Below are positions 52,553 to 62,074 of a stretch of 64,000 bases of DNA, piece by piece. A program made the translations under genes and the position numbers. Numbering within the stretch: the stretch's first letter is position 1; every line of letters starts with the position of its first letter. The DNA is from Pectobacterium brasiliense (GTDB lineage Bacteria; Pseudomonadota; Gammaproteobacteria; Enterobacterales; Enterobacteriaceae), in the NCBI RefSeq assembly GCF_016950255.1, contig NZ_JACGFN010000001.1, positions 1,984,001 through 2,048,000 of the forward strand. The letters are read 5' to 3'. The notes below the pieces were generated by a model. The model made no database searches, had not been told where the DNA came from, and worked only from the letters and a program-made list of their open reading frames with translations.

Positions 52553-55485
52553 TCTGCTGAAACCTTACCGACCGCTGTCGATTCTGCTGGCGCAGGGATC
52601 ATCGTAGGCGCTTTCTCACGCGGTAGCGTTTTCTGCAATGAAGACGCATCCGCGTAGGTATGCCATCCTTTCGGTGCAGCATAGTCGGCTTTACCATGAT
52701 GGCTGCCGGAAACCTGCGATAGAATCGCCAGCCCTTCAGGCTTCAGCGCCTTCTGGAAGAAGTCTGCCAGTTGCGTGACCGTCAGCGGTTTGATTTGTTC
52801 GAGCAGTTTCTCGCGTGAATCAAAAGCGAAGTTTTCCCGATCCAGATCGCGACGCAGTCGGCTAGCCTCTTCACCTAAGGTTTGCGGACGCTGGTTCAGT
52901 TCATTCATCACGCCCTGCTTATACTGCGTGAACTCTTCTTCACTCATTTCACGCAGTCGTTTTTGCGCTTTCAGGTAAAAATCTTCATAACGCTGATACA
53001 GATAAGCAGGCTGTTTGCTGTTGCTTTGCAGCAGGAAGGCAATGCCCATCTGCCGGCCGACCGTCGTCGGGAAGGCAAACACCGCGTAACCCAGTTGCTC
53101 TTCCGTTCTCAGTTGGCTATAGAACCAAGGCTGAACGATCTGCCCCAGCACCGAGCTATACGCCATGCTTTCCGTTTCCGAATACCCCGTCGGTACATAC
53201 ACCGCTGCTAACGCAGAATCCGTACTGCTGCCCGGGCGCTGCAGATTAGCAAGCTGCGACTTACTGACTTTGACATCATCGCTGCGCGACAGATTTTCGC
53301 CACCAGCCTTCAGATGCGCCTTCAGCGTGTTCGCCAGATCGGTAACTCGCTCTGGTGCTAGATTGCCAACGACCAGCATTTCCGGCGTGGCTTTTTGCAG
53401 CAGGTCTTTGCGGTAGTTAACCACATCCTGTAAACGGATATCCTTCAGCAGGTTACGACGTTCTGCGCGCTCAAAGTAAGGCAATTGCGATATCGCCTGA
53501 ACCGGCTGTAACGCCTGTTCAAAGGCTTTTGATTTCTCTACCGCATCCAATTGCTGTATGTACCAGGACTTTGCCTGCTCCAGCTGTGCTTCCGTCGAGG
53601 TAAAGGAGGCGTAACCATCCGCCAACGTCAGCAGCAATCGTGGCAAATGCTGGGTATAGCCATTGGCGCTAATCACCAGACCATCATTGCTGCGGGTGGA
53701 GAAACTGATGCCGCCAATCGAAGCCTGATAGCTGAGTTCATCCAGCGCCAGACCTGCCAGATAATCGTTTAACGCAAACAGCACCTGATTACGGGCGGTG
53801 CTGCGCGCTTCCTGATTACGCAGGAACAGCGTGATTTCCGCTTTCGGCTCATCAGCGAAGTAATGGCTTGGCATATACAGCACGCGCAGCCCCGGCTGAT
53901 TCAGCAGAAGTGTCGGTTTAGTGATCGCCTTATCGGCTTTGATCAGGGAGAAATCATCTGGGATATAGGGGTTGATCGTCGGCAACGACAGTGACATTTT
54001 CTGCCCCAGCGTTTTCCATTTTGCGAATGTGGCTGACGGGATTTTATTCATCTCGTACGGCGCATCAACAAAATAGGCCACTTTATTATGCGGCTCATTC
54101 GGGCTGATGACCCAGACGCGCGCGTTCTGCGGCGTCATCTCGTCCAGTCGTGCGGCGATAGCTTTCGGATCGTAGCGATCGGCAACATACTGCGCATCCA
54201 GCGTATGTTCGACCGGCACACGCAACATGGTATCAACCAACCATTCGATGTAGTCCATATCACGGCTGATGGACGGATAGCGGAAATCCAGATCAAGAAC
54301 ATGCGCGATCTCATCAAAATAGCGCTGCTGAATCCCTTCTGTGCGAATTTGTTGCAGATAACGGAATATCGCAGCGATCACTTCATCACGCTGTGCCAGA
54401 CCTTTATCGGTCAGCGAGGCTGAAATAGCGAACATGCCGCCGTTACGGTCAATGATCGGCGAAGAACCCGCACCGATAGACTCAACCAGCCCTTCCTTTT
54501 GCAACCAGTCAGAGAGCGTATTCTGGCTGCGGTTGCCGATCAGATAGCTTATGTAGGTATCCGTCTTGCTGCGAAATTCCTGGCTAATATCGCTGACGCG
54601 AAACTCAATGCGCAGCTGTTTTCTCGGCTGGGCAGGAACATAGTGAATCATTACGCCGCGCTGCTTTTCCGTCGCCACAGGAACGGTAACCGCAGGAACG
54701 CTGGCGTTGTGATTAGGAATGCGCCCGAAGGTATCAACCGCCAGTTTCGCCAGTTCAGGCAGAGGTTGATTACTGTAAATCACCCCTTTCATCAGGTTGG
54801 CGGAGTAGTATTTCTGATAGAACTTCACCAATTCATCATGCAGTTTGCTGCCAGGTTTATCGCTCAGGGTTTCAAGATTCCCCCCCGAAAAACGTGCGCT
54901 TGGATGCGCCGGGTTCAGCGTTTCTGCCCCCACCTGCGCCATGCGGTGACCGTCACGCGAACGCGCCATCGTTAATTCCGCATTGACCGCATTACGCTCA
55001 CGATCGGCATTCACCGGATCGAGCAGCGGTTCCGCAATCGCGTCCGCCATCCGATCTACGGCTGGTCGCAGCGCGTCATTTTCCACTTCCAGATAAAACG
55101 CCGTGCGGTAAGACGCCGTGCTGGCATTGTGGCTACCGCCATGCTTTTTCAAAAATTCGGACAGCGCTTCTGGCTCTGGGTAACGTTTCGATCCCATCAG
55201 CACCATGTGTTCGAGGTAATGCGCTAATCCCAGTTGATTATTGGGATCGTCAAGCGAGCCAATAGGCAGCGCCAGTGATGCCAGCGATTTGGGTGCCTGC
55301 GGATCGGAAACCAGCAGAACGGTCATTCCATTATCCAGTTTGATCGCCTGATATTGCCGCGGATCTTTTTCGCTTTTTCGAATCGTCTGAGCCAGCGGCT
55401 GCCAGCCCGTCTCAGCCCAACTCGCCGGAAGCCAGAACGTGAATAAAAGAAACCACCCGGTAATCCAGACCCACTGTTTACGCAT
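52549..55485 (-). CDS. ptrA: Protease III (pitrilysin)
   Basis: Periplasmic zinc metallopeptidase of the insulinase family that degrades small peptides. Start at ATG 55485 with GGAG upstream; 978 residues (E. coli 962). Signal peptide ends at ASWA before ETGW. The inverted zinc motif HYLEH is at residues 89-93 with the third ligand in NAVNAELTMAR near 169; M16 domains repeat through the chain. It sits between recC and recB, a historical arrangement with no functional link to recombination. Confidence 0.96.
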   Translation of the reverse strand: MRKQWVWITGWFLLFTFWLPASWAETGWQPLAQTIRKSEKDPRQYQAIKLDNGMTVLLVSDPQAPKSLASLALPIGSLDDPNNQLGLAHYLEHMVLMGSKRYPEPEALSEFLKKHGGSHNASTASYRTAFYLEVENDALRPAVDRMADAIAEPLLDPVNADRERNAVNAELTMARSRDGHRMAQVGAETLNPAHPSARFSGGNLETLSDKPGSKLHDELVKFYQKYYSANLMKGVIYSNQPLPELAKLAVDTFGRIPNHNASVPAVTVPVATEKQRGVMIHYVPAQPRKQLRIEFRVSDISQEFRSKTDTYISYLIGNRSQNTLSDWLQKEGLVESIGAGSSPIIDRNGGMFAISASLTDKGLAQRDEVIAAIFRYLQQIRTEGIQQRYFDEIAHVLDLDFRYPSISRDMDYIEWLVDTMLRVPVEHTLDAQYVADRYDPKAIAARLDEMTPQNARVWVISPNEPHNKVAYFVDAPYEMNKIPSATFAKWKTLGQKMSLSLPTINPYIPDDFSLIKADKAITKPTLLLNQPGLRVLYMPSHYFADEPKAEITLFLRNQEARSTARNQVLFALNDYLAGLALDELSYQASIGGISFSTRSNDGLVISANGYTQHLPRLLLTLADGYASFTSTEAQLEQAKSWYIQQLDAVEKSKAFEQALQPVQAISQLPYFERAERRNLLKDIRLQDVVNYRKDLLQKATPEMLVVGNLAPERVTDLANTLKAHLKAGGENLSRSDDVKVSKSQLANLQRPGSSTDSALAAVYVPTGYSETESMAYSSVLGQIVQPWFYSQLRTEEQLGYAVFAFPTTVGRQMGIAFLLQSNSKQPAYLYQRYEDFYLKAQKRLREMSEEEFTQYKQGVMNELNQRPQTLGEEASRLRRDLDRENFAFDSREKLLEQIKPLTVTQLADFFQKALKPEGLAILSQVSGSHHGKADYAAPKGWHTYADASSLQKTLPREKAPTMIPAPAESTAVGKVSAE

Positions 55486-55581
55486 GCAATTCTCCAACCT
55501 CATATCCATCACTTTTCACGTTGCAGTGCGTTATCTTCTCGCACCTCGAAATCGACTCGGGCATTACCCAAAACAAACTCA

Positions 55582-58500
55582 TCACGCCAGATTAGAGCGG
55601 AACGGTGGCAGTAGCCAGATTTGCGCCGCTTCAATCACCTCATTCATTCGTTTTTCATCCAACTCACGGATGATGCGTTGCAGGTAATAATCTTCACCCT
55701 CACCCCGCATTCCCATATTTCCCTGCCAGGCTTGCAGTAAACGGGCGCGCGCTTTGTTCTGCGCCTCCTCATCCAACCGCAGGCTATCGCTTTCGCGATC
55801 ATAACATTCAGCCAGCCAGGCGCTCCCCGCTTTATTGAGCAATAACAGCGGCTTGCTCATTCCCTGACGATAGCCATCCAGCATGACAGACAAATGTTCT
55901 CTGGCCTGCGCTTCCGACAAGGCAGCAAAGCGCCACGCCGTCTCTTCCCGCCCATACAGTCGACTTTCCCCCTGACCGCCCGTTGCACAGTAGGCCAGAT
56001 GCTCCAACCACAGCGTCATACCATCCTTCATGGAAAGCGTGCCCGGACGCCAGCGCAGCAAGCCATCCGGCTGCACCTGATTCAACCAGCCGCTGACGCG
56101 CACGCCGTCGAGGAGAATATCCACTTCCCGGCTCACCGACAGCGACGGCGTTAATTCATCACGCACACGCGCAGCCAACTGCGCCATCTCCTGCTGTTGT
56201 TCCTGCCAGTAAATTTCGCCGAACGCACCATAGGGCAGCTCACCCGCGGCTCTGGCACGGCGATACAGTTTTTCGGTATCGCCTTCATTAATCAAGGTAT
56301 TAAGCAACTCGCTATTCAATTGATAGCGATTAAGGCTATCAACCACAAAGGGCTCTTCATCCAACAGTTCATCACTGTGCAGCATAAAACTCACGCCAAG
56401 CCGCAGTTGAAAAAAGGCTCGCACAGGATGACGATAAAAACGCTTCAAATCGTCTAGGCTGACATCTCTATCACTCGCTCTTGCGGACAGCGCTTCGCGA
56501 TCGAAATCAGGCTGAGCCTCCCCTTTTCGGTTCGCCGCAGCCAGCCACTCGGCCGCAAAGCTCAACGGCTGCGGTGCAGACAGGAAGTTATTCGCATCAA
56601 AAGGCATACGGCTATGTTCGCGGCAAAGGTGCTTCACCACGCGCTCCGCGCTGCTATCGATATCCAGCGCTTCATCGCCCGGCAGGACGTAACTTTGCGC
56701 GATATATTCCGTCAGTTCGCTGACCAATACGGAAGGATAGCGACGCGTATTATCCTGGATCGAGCGCCCGATATAGCTGATGTAGAGTTTATGCTGCGCC
56801 GACAAAAGCGCTTCAAGAAACAGATAGCGGTCATCATCACGTCGGCTACGATCGCCGCGCTTGATTTTCCGCCCCATGAGATCGAACCCGAGCGGTGGCA
56901 GCGTTCGAGGATAAACGCCGTCATTCATGCCCAACAAACACACGACCTTGAACGGAATGGAACGCATCGGCATTAGCGTACAAAAGTTGATCGAACCAGC
57001 AAGAAAACGCTGGCTGAGCCGCTCCTGATCGAGACGCCGCGACAGTTCATCACGTAACCGGGAGATTGGCACCTGTTGCGGATAATGCGCCATCGTGCCC
57101 ATACCGATCACGTACTGCCACTGTTTTTCAACTAACGCCAGCGCCGCTTCTGTCTCACTGTCAGCTTCAAAGAAGGTTTCGATCAGCTCTCGACATAACG
57201 GTAGCCAGTCGACAAGCACGCGCGGCTGAGACAGGCGCTGACGCCAGTGGTGAATCTGCATCAGCAGTTCGGCCAGTTGACCGGCCAGTTCCGCAATCAA
57301 TCCGCTGGATTCATCATAAGGCAGCACGCCCTGCCAGTCGCCGACCTGACTGTCCATCGCATAGCCCAGCAGCATTCTCGTCAGGCCGAAACGCCACGTA
57401 TGTTGCCCCGTTGGCGGCAACATCAGATCGCGCACGTTGTCGTCATCGAGTCCCCAGCGCACGCCGGATTCCACCACCCACAGGCGCAGACGCCGTAGCC
57501 CTTCTTCCTGAATACCAAAACGCGCAGCCAGCGCGGGCACTTCAAGCAATGCCAGAACCTGTTCCGCCGTAAAACGGCTCGTCGGTAAATCCAGCAGGCT
57601 GATTACCGCTTGCAAGGCGGGATGCGCATGTCGCGCACGCTGATCGGAGATGGCAAAAGGCAGGTAGCGGTTATCTGGCGCGTTGCCAAACACCGCCTGA
57701 ATAAACGGCGTATAGCTGTCGATATCCGCCATCATCACAATGACATCGCGCGGCATCAGTTCAGGATCGTCAGCCATCATGGCCAGCAGCCGATCGTGAA
57801 GCACTTCAACTTCACGCTGCGGGCTGTGGCAAGCGTGAAAATCGATCGAACGATCGTCGAGAGCCAGCAGGCGTTTTTGCATGCTGGTGTTCTGCGTTTC
57901 GTGACTGACGGCCACTACCGCGTGGTCTTCCAGCTCAAGAATATCGCGCTGCAAGGTTTGCAGCAGATTCTCGCCATCCGACTCAACAAAAGCGTCGATC
58001 TCCTGCACGCTATCCAAATCAGCCAGCAGATAAAGGTTATCGCGCCCCAGCTTTCCCCATGATGCCAGCAGCGGATTATTAATCGACTGTTTACCGTCGT
58101 CATTGAACAATGCTTCTGCGTGTGAAGGATCGCGAAAGAGCGGGCGGGTTTCATCAGTCTGTTCGCCATCAAAGCGATGTAAGCGGCGGTTGCGGGCTTT
58201 TAGCTTCGCCAGAAATTTATAATCCTGAATGTCACTCCAGTAATGGCGACAAGGATTGGTAAATAGCAGGTGCACATCAATATGGCGCGCCAGAGCGTTC
58301 AACGCCTGTAAATAGATAGGGGGTAACGCCGAAATACCGCAGATAAAAACGCGTGGCGGCAGGCCTTTCGGGCACGTTTTTGCCTGTTCTAACGCAGTAA
58401 TAAAGCGTTGATACAGAATCGCATGGTGCCATTCGGGCTGCGCCAGTTCACGCGTGTAATCCACCAGAGCGCGCCACAGCGCGGACTGCCACAGCTGATT

Positions 58501-58980
58501 CCCGCCGAGATCGTCAACCTGTTTCCCTTCTTGCCATGCCTTGATCCATTCCGGGCGATAAATCAGGTATTGATCGAAAAGATCCGCTACGCGTCCGGCA
58601 AGCTGATGCAGCTTGCGCTGGTTATCGTCATCCTGCAAATAGTGGTTAAGGGCCGCAAAGTCAGGCTGAGCCAACAAATCGGGCAGCAAATGCATAAGCT
58701 TCCACGTCATCGCATCCTTGCTGAAGGCGCTTTCTTTTGGGATATCCGGCAGCACATGGCGACACATATTCCACAAAAAAACACCGGGCAGCGGGAATTG
58801 AATATTGGCTGCAATCCCGAAGTGTCCAGCCAGTTCAATTTGCAGCCACTGCGCCATCCCCGGGCTTTGGACTAAAATCACTTCCTGCTGGAAGGGATCC
58901 GCGAGCGGCTGACGTTTTATCAGCTCAACCATCAGTCTTTTCAAGATATCTAACTGATTAGAGTGATAGATTCTAAACAT
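55582..58980 (-). CDS. recC: Exodeoxyribonuclease V gamma subunit RecC
   Basis: Recognises Chi within RecBCD and splits the strands to the two motors. 1132 residues (E. coli 1122), beginning MFRIYHSNQLDILKRLMVEL. Helicase-like and nuclease-like folds are present but lack catalytic motifs, as expected for RecC. GCAGGAGC precedes the ATG. ptrA follows after 96 bp. The upstream ppdC ends 57 bp before it. Confidence 0.97.
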   Translation of the reverse strand: MFRIYHSNQLDILKRLMVELIKRQPLADPFQQEVILVQSPGMAQWLQIELAGHFGIAANIQFPLPGVFLWNMCRHVLPDIPKESAFSKDAMTWKLMHLLPDLLAQPDFAALNHYLQDDDNQRKLHQLAGRVADLFDQYLIYRPEWIKAWQEGKQVDDLGGNQLWQSALWRALVDYTRELAQPEWHHAILYQRFITALEQAKTCPKGLPPRVFICGISALPPIYLQALNALARHIDVHLLFTNPCRHYWSDIQDYKFLAKLKARNRRLHRFDGEQTDETRPLFRDPSHAEALFNDDGKQSINNPLLASWGKLGRDNLYLLADLDSVQEIDAFVESDGENLLQTLQRDILELEDHAVVAVSHETQNTSMQKRLLALDDRSIDFHACHSPQREVEVLHDRLLAMMADDPELMPRDVIVMMADIDSYTPFIQAVFGNAPDNRYLPFAISDQRARHAHPALQAVISLLDLPTSRFTAEQVLALLEVPALAARFGIQEEGLRRLRLWVVESGVRWGLDDDNVRDLMLPPTGQHTWRFGLTRMLLGYAMDSQVGDWQGVLPYDESSGLIAELAGQLAELLMQIHHWRQRLSQPRVLVDWLPLCRELIETFFEADSETEAALALVEKQWQYVIGMGTMAHYPQQVPISRLRDELSRRLDQERLSQRFLAGSINFCTLMPMRSIPFKVVCLLGMNDGVYPRTLPPLGFDLMGRKIKRGDRSRRDDDRYLFLEALLSAQHKLYISYIGRSIQDNTRRYPSVLVSELTEYIAQSYVLPGDEALDIDSSAERVVKHLCREHSRMPFDANNFLSAPQPLSFAAEWLAAANRKGEAQPDFDREALSARASDRDVSLDDLKRFYRHPVRAFFQLRLGVSFMLHSDELLDEEPFVVDSLNRYQLNSELLNTLINEGDTEKLYRRARAAGELPYGAFGEIYWQEQQQEMAQLAARVRDELTPSLSVSREVDILLDGVRVSGWLNQVQPDGLLRWRPGTLSMKDGMTLWLEHLAYCATGGQGESRLYGREETAWRFAALSEAQAREHLSVMLDGYRQGMSKPLLLLNKAGSAWLAECYDRESDSLRLDEEAQNKARARLLQAWQGNMGMRGEGEDYYLQRIIRELDEKRMNEVIEAAQIWLLPPFRSNLA

Positions 58981-59037
58981 TCTGGCTCCTGCTCGCCGCG
59001 GCTTACGATTTATAGTTCATAGTTTACCCAAGTATGC

Positions 59038-59436
59038 CTACCCCACAGGCGATGACAGGCAAAACCAACGGTTTAGTGTAGCCTGATAGCGACGTGGCGT
59101 CATGACTCTTGCCGTTACCTGACGGCATTCTCCATTCTGGAGCTGCTCTGACACACTAAACTGCCAGTTTTTACTCGCAAGAGACGCGGTATTATCAATA
59201 TCAGACGGATTATATCGTACACCCGCTTCATAGGCCTCCAACTGCTGCATCGCAAATCGCCAGGCCTGACGCTGCTGCAACTGGTGTTGAAATGACTGCT
59301 GCAAGATTTGGTGATATTGCAGTAGCCCCATCAGCGACACGGCAAACAGCAGCGCCGCCACCAGTGTCTCCGGCAGGCTAAAGCCAGATTGATGGCTCAC
59401 AATCCCCTTTTTCAGTGCGCTATTCAGTTGCATCAC
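59038..59436 (-). CDS. ppdC: Prepilin-type protein PpdC
   Basis: Minor pseudopilin-like protein, 132 residues. Leader ends SHQSG with cleavage before FSLPETLVAALLFAV, containing the invariant Glu5 and a hydrophobic helix. The start is GTG 59436 (AGGAGG nine bases upstream) or ATG 59433. Overlaps the 3' end of ygdB by 17 bp. Minor pilins of this set prime type IV pilus or type II secretion pseudopilus assembly in related systems; role here is inferred. Confidence 0.85.
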   Translation of the reverse strand: MMQLNSALKKGIVSHQSGFSLPETLVAALLFAVSLMGLLQYHQILQQSFQHQLQQRQAWRFAMQQLEAYEAGVRYNPSDIDNTASLASKNWQFSVSEQLQNGECRQVTARVMTPRRYQATLNRWFCLSSPVG

Positions 59437-59875
59437 AGCGTGTCACCTCCTTATCAGGACAAAAATCCAGCCAGCCGTTACCCAATGGTTGAATCACAAT
59501 CTGACCCGACGACAGTGCCGAAAAGGACACTCGTTGGTACAACGTCAACGGCCGCGCTGAAGCGGGGAGAGCCCCTTCGCCACGCAGTAATCCTTGCTCC
59601 CCATCCGAGGCCGCACGCAGGCACACCACAAGCTGTTCTGCCGACAGCCGCTGACACTGCCAGTTTTCCGTTAGCGTTCCCCAACGCTGTCCCCTTCCCC
59701 AGTTCAGCGAGGACAATGCCTGATTGAACGCTCGCAGATAGTGCCGTTCATCGTTCCCCACCTGGATGGCAGCATCAAGCTGGCGCTGTAAACCAGACAT
59801 CAACAGCAGGCCGATAATGGCGATGAGCAGCACCATAGCCAGCGTTCCACTTCCCTCCTGATGTCCTTTTCTCAT
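59420..59875 (-). CDS. ygdB: YgdB family prepilin-cluster protein
   Basis: 151 residues from ATG 59875 (MRKGHQEGSGTLAMVLLIAI); upstream codons overlap ppdB. A short charged leader precedes a single hydrophobic helix, as in pilins, but the canonical F at +1 and E at +5 are missing (GSG then TLAMVLL), as also in E. coli YgdB. The C-terminal WLDFCPDKEVTRC matches the family. Overlaps both ppdB and ppdC, so the four genes are tightly coupled. Function unknown, perhaps a PilX/GspK-like tip component. Confidence 0.85.
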   Translation of the reverse strand: MRKGHQEGSGTLAMVLLIAIIGLLLMSGLQRQLDAAIQVGNDERHYLRAFNQALSSLNWGRGQRWGTLTENWQCQRLSAEQLVVCLRAASDGEQGLLRGEGALPASARPLTLYQRVSFSALSSGQIVIQPLGNGWLDFCPDKEVTRCDATE

Positions 59876-60498
59876 TGGTTGCGACCAAGAATAAGGCGGG
59901 AGGTATGCTGCCGAACGGCAGGACGCTTGGCCCAATAACCAGCGAGCTGTAATTCATATAACGCCGCATCATTTTGTGCAGACAGGCGCTGTAACCGGAA
60001 CACCGTGAGCACCACCTCTTGCGGATCAAACAGCTTCTCCCATCTGTCGCCCTGACAGTTATGCGCCCCACTCTGAATTTCCAACGACCGACCGCGCAAG
60101 CGATAGCCAAAAGACTCGGCATCCTGCTGTTCCCCGCCATCCCAAACCCCATTTCGGTTCAGATCGTAAGAGACATTCAGACAGCTGTTTTCCGCCTCGC
60201 CCGGATACTTCCCTATGCTAATTGCCTTTCCCTGACAGGTTCCCGCACAAAAACCAGCCCGACGGATATCTTTCTCAACCCCCATCGCCACCTGACTGAA
60301 CAGTTGTTCCAGCCGGAAAAGCTGTGCGCTGCCCTGGCTTTGACTGCGCAGCAGAGGATACAACTGCGCCGCCGACAGCATAATCAGACTACCTAAACTT
60401 AGTGCTAACAGGATTTCCGGCAGAGTGAATCCACGTTGCTTACACCTCGGCCTTGGTTGCCTCAATTTTGTTCGTTTCAACACGAGCGGTTTCAGCAT
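59872..60498 (-). CDS. ppdB: Prepilin-type protein PpdB
   Basis: 208 residues from ATG 60498. Unusually long basic leader (about 22 residues, ending CKQRG) before FTLPEILLALSLGSLIML, the prepilin peptidase site and hydrophobic helix. The cysteine-containing region RRAGFCAGTCQG and the acidic DLNRNGVWDG segment agree with E. coli PpdB. Resembles PilW/GspJ minor pilins. Overlaps ppdA by 7 bp and ygdB by 4 bp. Confidence 0.88.
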   Translation of the reverse strand: MLKPLVLKRTKLRQPRPRCKQRGFTLPEILLALSLGSLIMLSAAQLYPLLRSQSQGSAQLFRLEQLFSQVAMGVEKDIRRAGFCAGTCQGKAISIGKYPGEAENSCLNVSYDLNRNGVWDGGEQQDAESFGYRLRGRSLEIQSGAHNCQGDRWEKLFDPQEVVLTVFRLQRLSAQNDAALYELQLAGYWAKRPAVRQHTSRLILGRNQ

Positions 60499-60995
60499 AA
60501 GGGAATCGCTAGGACAACCTGCGCCTCGCTGCACAAACGTATCCGTCCTCTCACCGAGATGATGAGGCGTAGCTGACCCGCAGAATTCGACAACGAGATG
60601 TGCCCGGCCTGTGCCGCGTTACGCAAGCCAAAGAACGTAAAAACGTTGCTTGTGAACTTTGCCAACACAACATCCTGCGTACGGCGAACGAATTGCCCCG
60701 GATGGTTCTCACGGCACGTCTCCTCTGCCTGTTTTTCATTCTGCCCCGCCACCATGCACCATAACTCTCCCTGTGGTATGAGCTTCGCCGTGCGGGTTTC
60801 GTTATGCCAGTAAGCATTCGCCTGAACCCGACTCAAAAAGTCCAGCAGTTGCTGCGCACTCTGTTCCAGACGGATTGCCTGTTGATACTGAATCCAGCCA
60901 TGCAAACCGCCACCCGCCATTAGCGCCACAATCGTCAGCACCACCAATAATTCAAGCAAGGTGAACCCTCGCCGTTGTCGATTCCCTGTTTTCAT
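60492..60995 (-). CDS. ppdA: Prepilin-type protein PpdA
   Basis: 167 residues, first of the ppdA-ppdB-ygdB-ppdC unit. Leader MKTGNRQRRG is followed by FTLLELLVVLTIVALMAGG, a complete prepilin peptidase site. The C-terminal FFGLRNAAQAGHISLSNSAG segment is the GspH/FimT-like family signature shared with E. coli PpdA. In E. coli thyA lies directly upstream; here two extra genes intervene. Confidence 0.9.
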   Translation of the reverse strand: MKTGNRQRRGFTLLELLVVLTIVALMAGGGLHGWIQYQQAIRLEQSAQQLLDFLSRVQANAYWHNETRTAKLIPQGELWCMVAGQNEKQAEETCRENHPGQFVRRTQDVVLAKFTSNVFTFFGLRNAAQAGHISLSNSAGQLRLIISVRGRIRLCSEAQVVLAIPLC

Positions 60996-61217
60996 GGCGT
61001 AAGGATAGTGAGTCTTCTCTGTAAAAACAGCATGTTAACTACGTTATACGCGGCGACTCGCAATGTTTTACTGCAACGGTGTAACAACAGAAAAAGCGTG
61101 CGGGGAGGTAGGGAAAACGAGGGAATAGCAGGAGAAACCACGCGGTGAAGGAGGTAATGTCACACCCCGAGTAAGCCGGTGACAAGGAGGAATCGAACTC
61201 AGGATGAGGAGATCGAA

Positions 61218-61688
61218 ATGAAATCAATAACAGTGAGAGAAAATGGGATCTCGACTCTGGAAGTGGCAAATCGTTACTTTAGTACGGTTAACCTTGGTAT
61301 GTCAGTTTCCCCAATGAATCAGGATGATGTTGACTGGTGCATTGCTTTTGCCAGAGAAAGCGATTTCGATATTGACTGGCGTTTGGCAAAAATGAGTCTT
61401 TACGCTGATAGTGAATTCGGGTTTATCTTTAAGATCGATTCTGACATACCAACAACAAAACCCGACGGGGCTTGTGTTTGTTCATTCAACACAATAAACC
61501 ATATATTAAGCATTGAGTTACTTCAGAATTTCTCAAAAAGGGGTTCTATTCTGGATGGGAAAATGTTGACCTATTGTTTGGTCATCATCCTATTTTTTCT
61601 TATCAAGGTGGAAGGTGAAGGCGTTTATATTCAAAGCCCAGTCAATGAAAAAGTTGCTGATTATTATATCAAAAGTCATCAATTTTAG
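61218..61688 (+). CDS. Unrecognised protein, probably frameshifted near its 3' end
   Basis: ATG 61218 has GAGGAG six bases upstream; 156 codons run to TAG 61686-61688. I do not recognise the family; the stretch GVYIQSPVNEKVADYYIK is loosely like the end of a GNAT acetyltransferase, a weak guess. The alternative frame stays open from an AAAA run at 61671-61674 to 61771 and reads SSILDVSGDKSILFRSADDL then LNWFISYSNRR, protein-like and leaving only 21 bp to the next gene. Loss of one A from an AAAAA run would explain this. The segment looks more AT-rich than its flanks and is absent between ppdA and thyA in E. coli. Confidence 0.6.
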   Translation: MKSITVRENGISTLEVANRYFSTVNLGMSVSPMNQDDVDWCIAFARESDFDIDWRLAKMSLYADSEFGFIFKIDSDIPTTKPDGACVCSFNTINHILSIELLQNFSKRGSILDGKMLTYCLVIILFFLIKVEGEGVYIQSPVNEKVADYYIKSHQF

Positions 61689-61792
61689 ATGTAAGCGGAG
61701 ATAAATCTATCCTCTTTCGCTCGGCAGATGATTTACTCAACTGGTTCATATCGTATTCAAATCGGAGATAGCACATTGAGGAAGAGTAAATA

Positions 61793-62029
61793 ATGCGCGA
61801 CAATGTGGCTAATAAATCGTCATTTTGCGAGGTGGTTATGAATAAAGAGCCGACAGATTACCGTGCAACAGTGTCATCTCGACAGATGAAATCTCATGCA
61901 GGCCGCAAAATTCAAATTACCAGTGAGGAAGAATTATTTACTCTCATGTTTATCGCAGCAGATGGGATTAAAAACTCCCCAGCACCATCCATTCAGGAAG
62001 CAGTAGGTCCGTTGCACGAAGAGCAATAA
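61793..62029 (+). CDS. Unrecognised small protein
   Basis: 78 codons from ATG 61793, with GAGGAAGAG six bases upstream; a second start at 61838 (MNKEPTDYRATVSSRQ) also has a ribosome-binding sequence GAGGTGG and would give 63 residues. No signal peptide or membrane segment. The centre is basic, with KIQITSEEELFTLMFIAADG as the only ordered-looking part. Probably cotranscribed with the frameshifted gene before it. Function unknown; a two-gene accessory module is suggested only by position and AT content. Confidence 0.55.
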   Translation: MRDNVANKSSFCEVVMNKEPTDYRATVSSRQMKSHAGRKIQITSEEELFTLMFIAADGIKNSPAPSIQEAVGPLHEEQ

Positions 62030-62030
62030 C

Positions 62031-62055
62031 AAAAAGGGCCGCATTACGCGGCCCT
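62031..62055 (-). terminator. Terminator downstream of thyA
   Basis: Minus strand AGGGCCGC-GTAAT-GCGGCCCT followed by a T run (plus-strand AAAAA at 62031-62035), about 20 bp beyond the thyA stop. It also separates thyA from the convergent small gene. Confidence 0.85.
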
Positions 62056-62074
62056 CGAAAACATGGGAGAAGCT

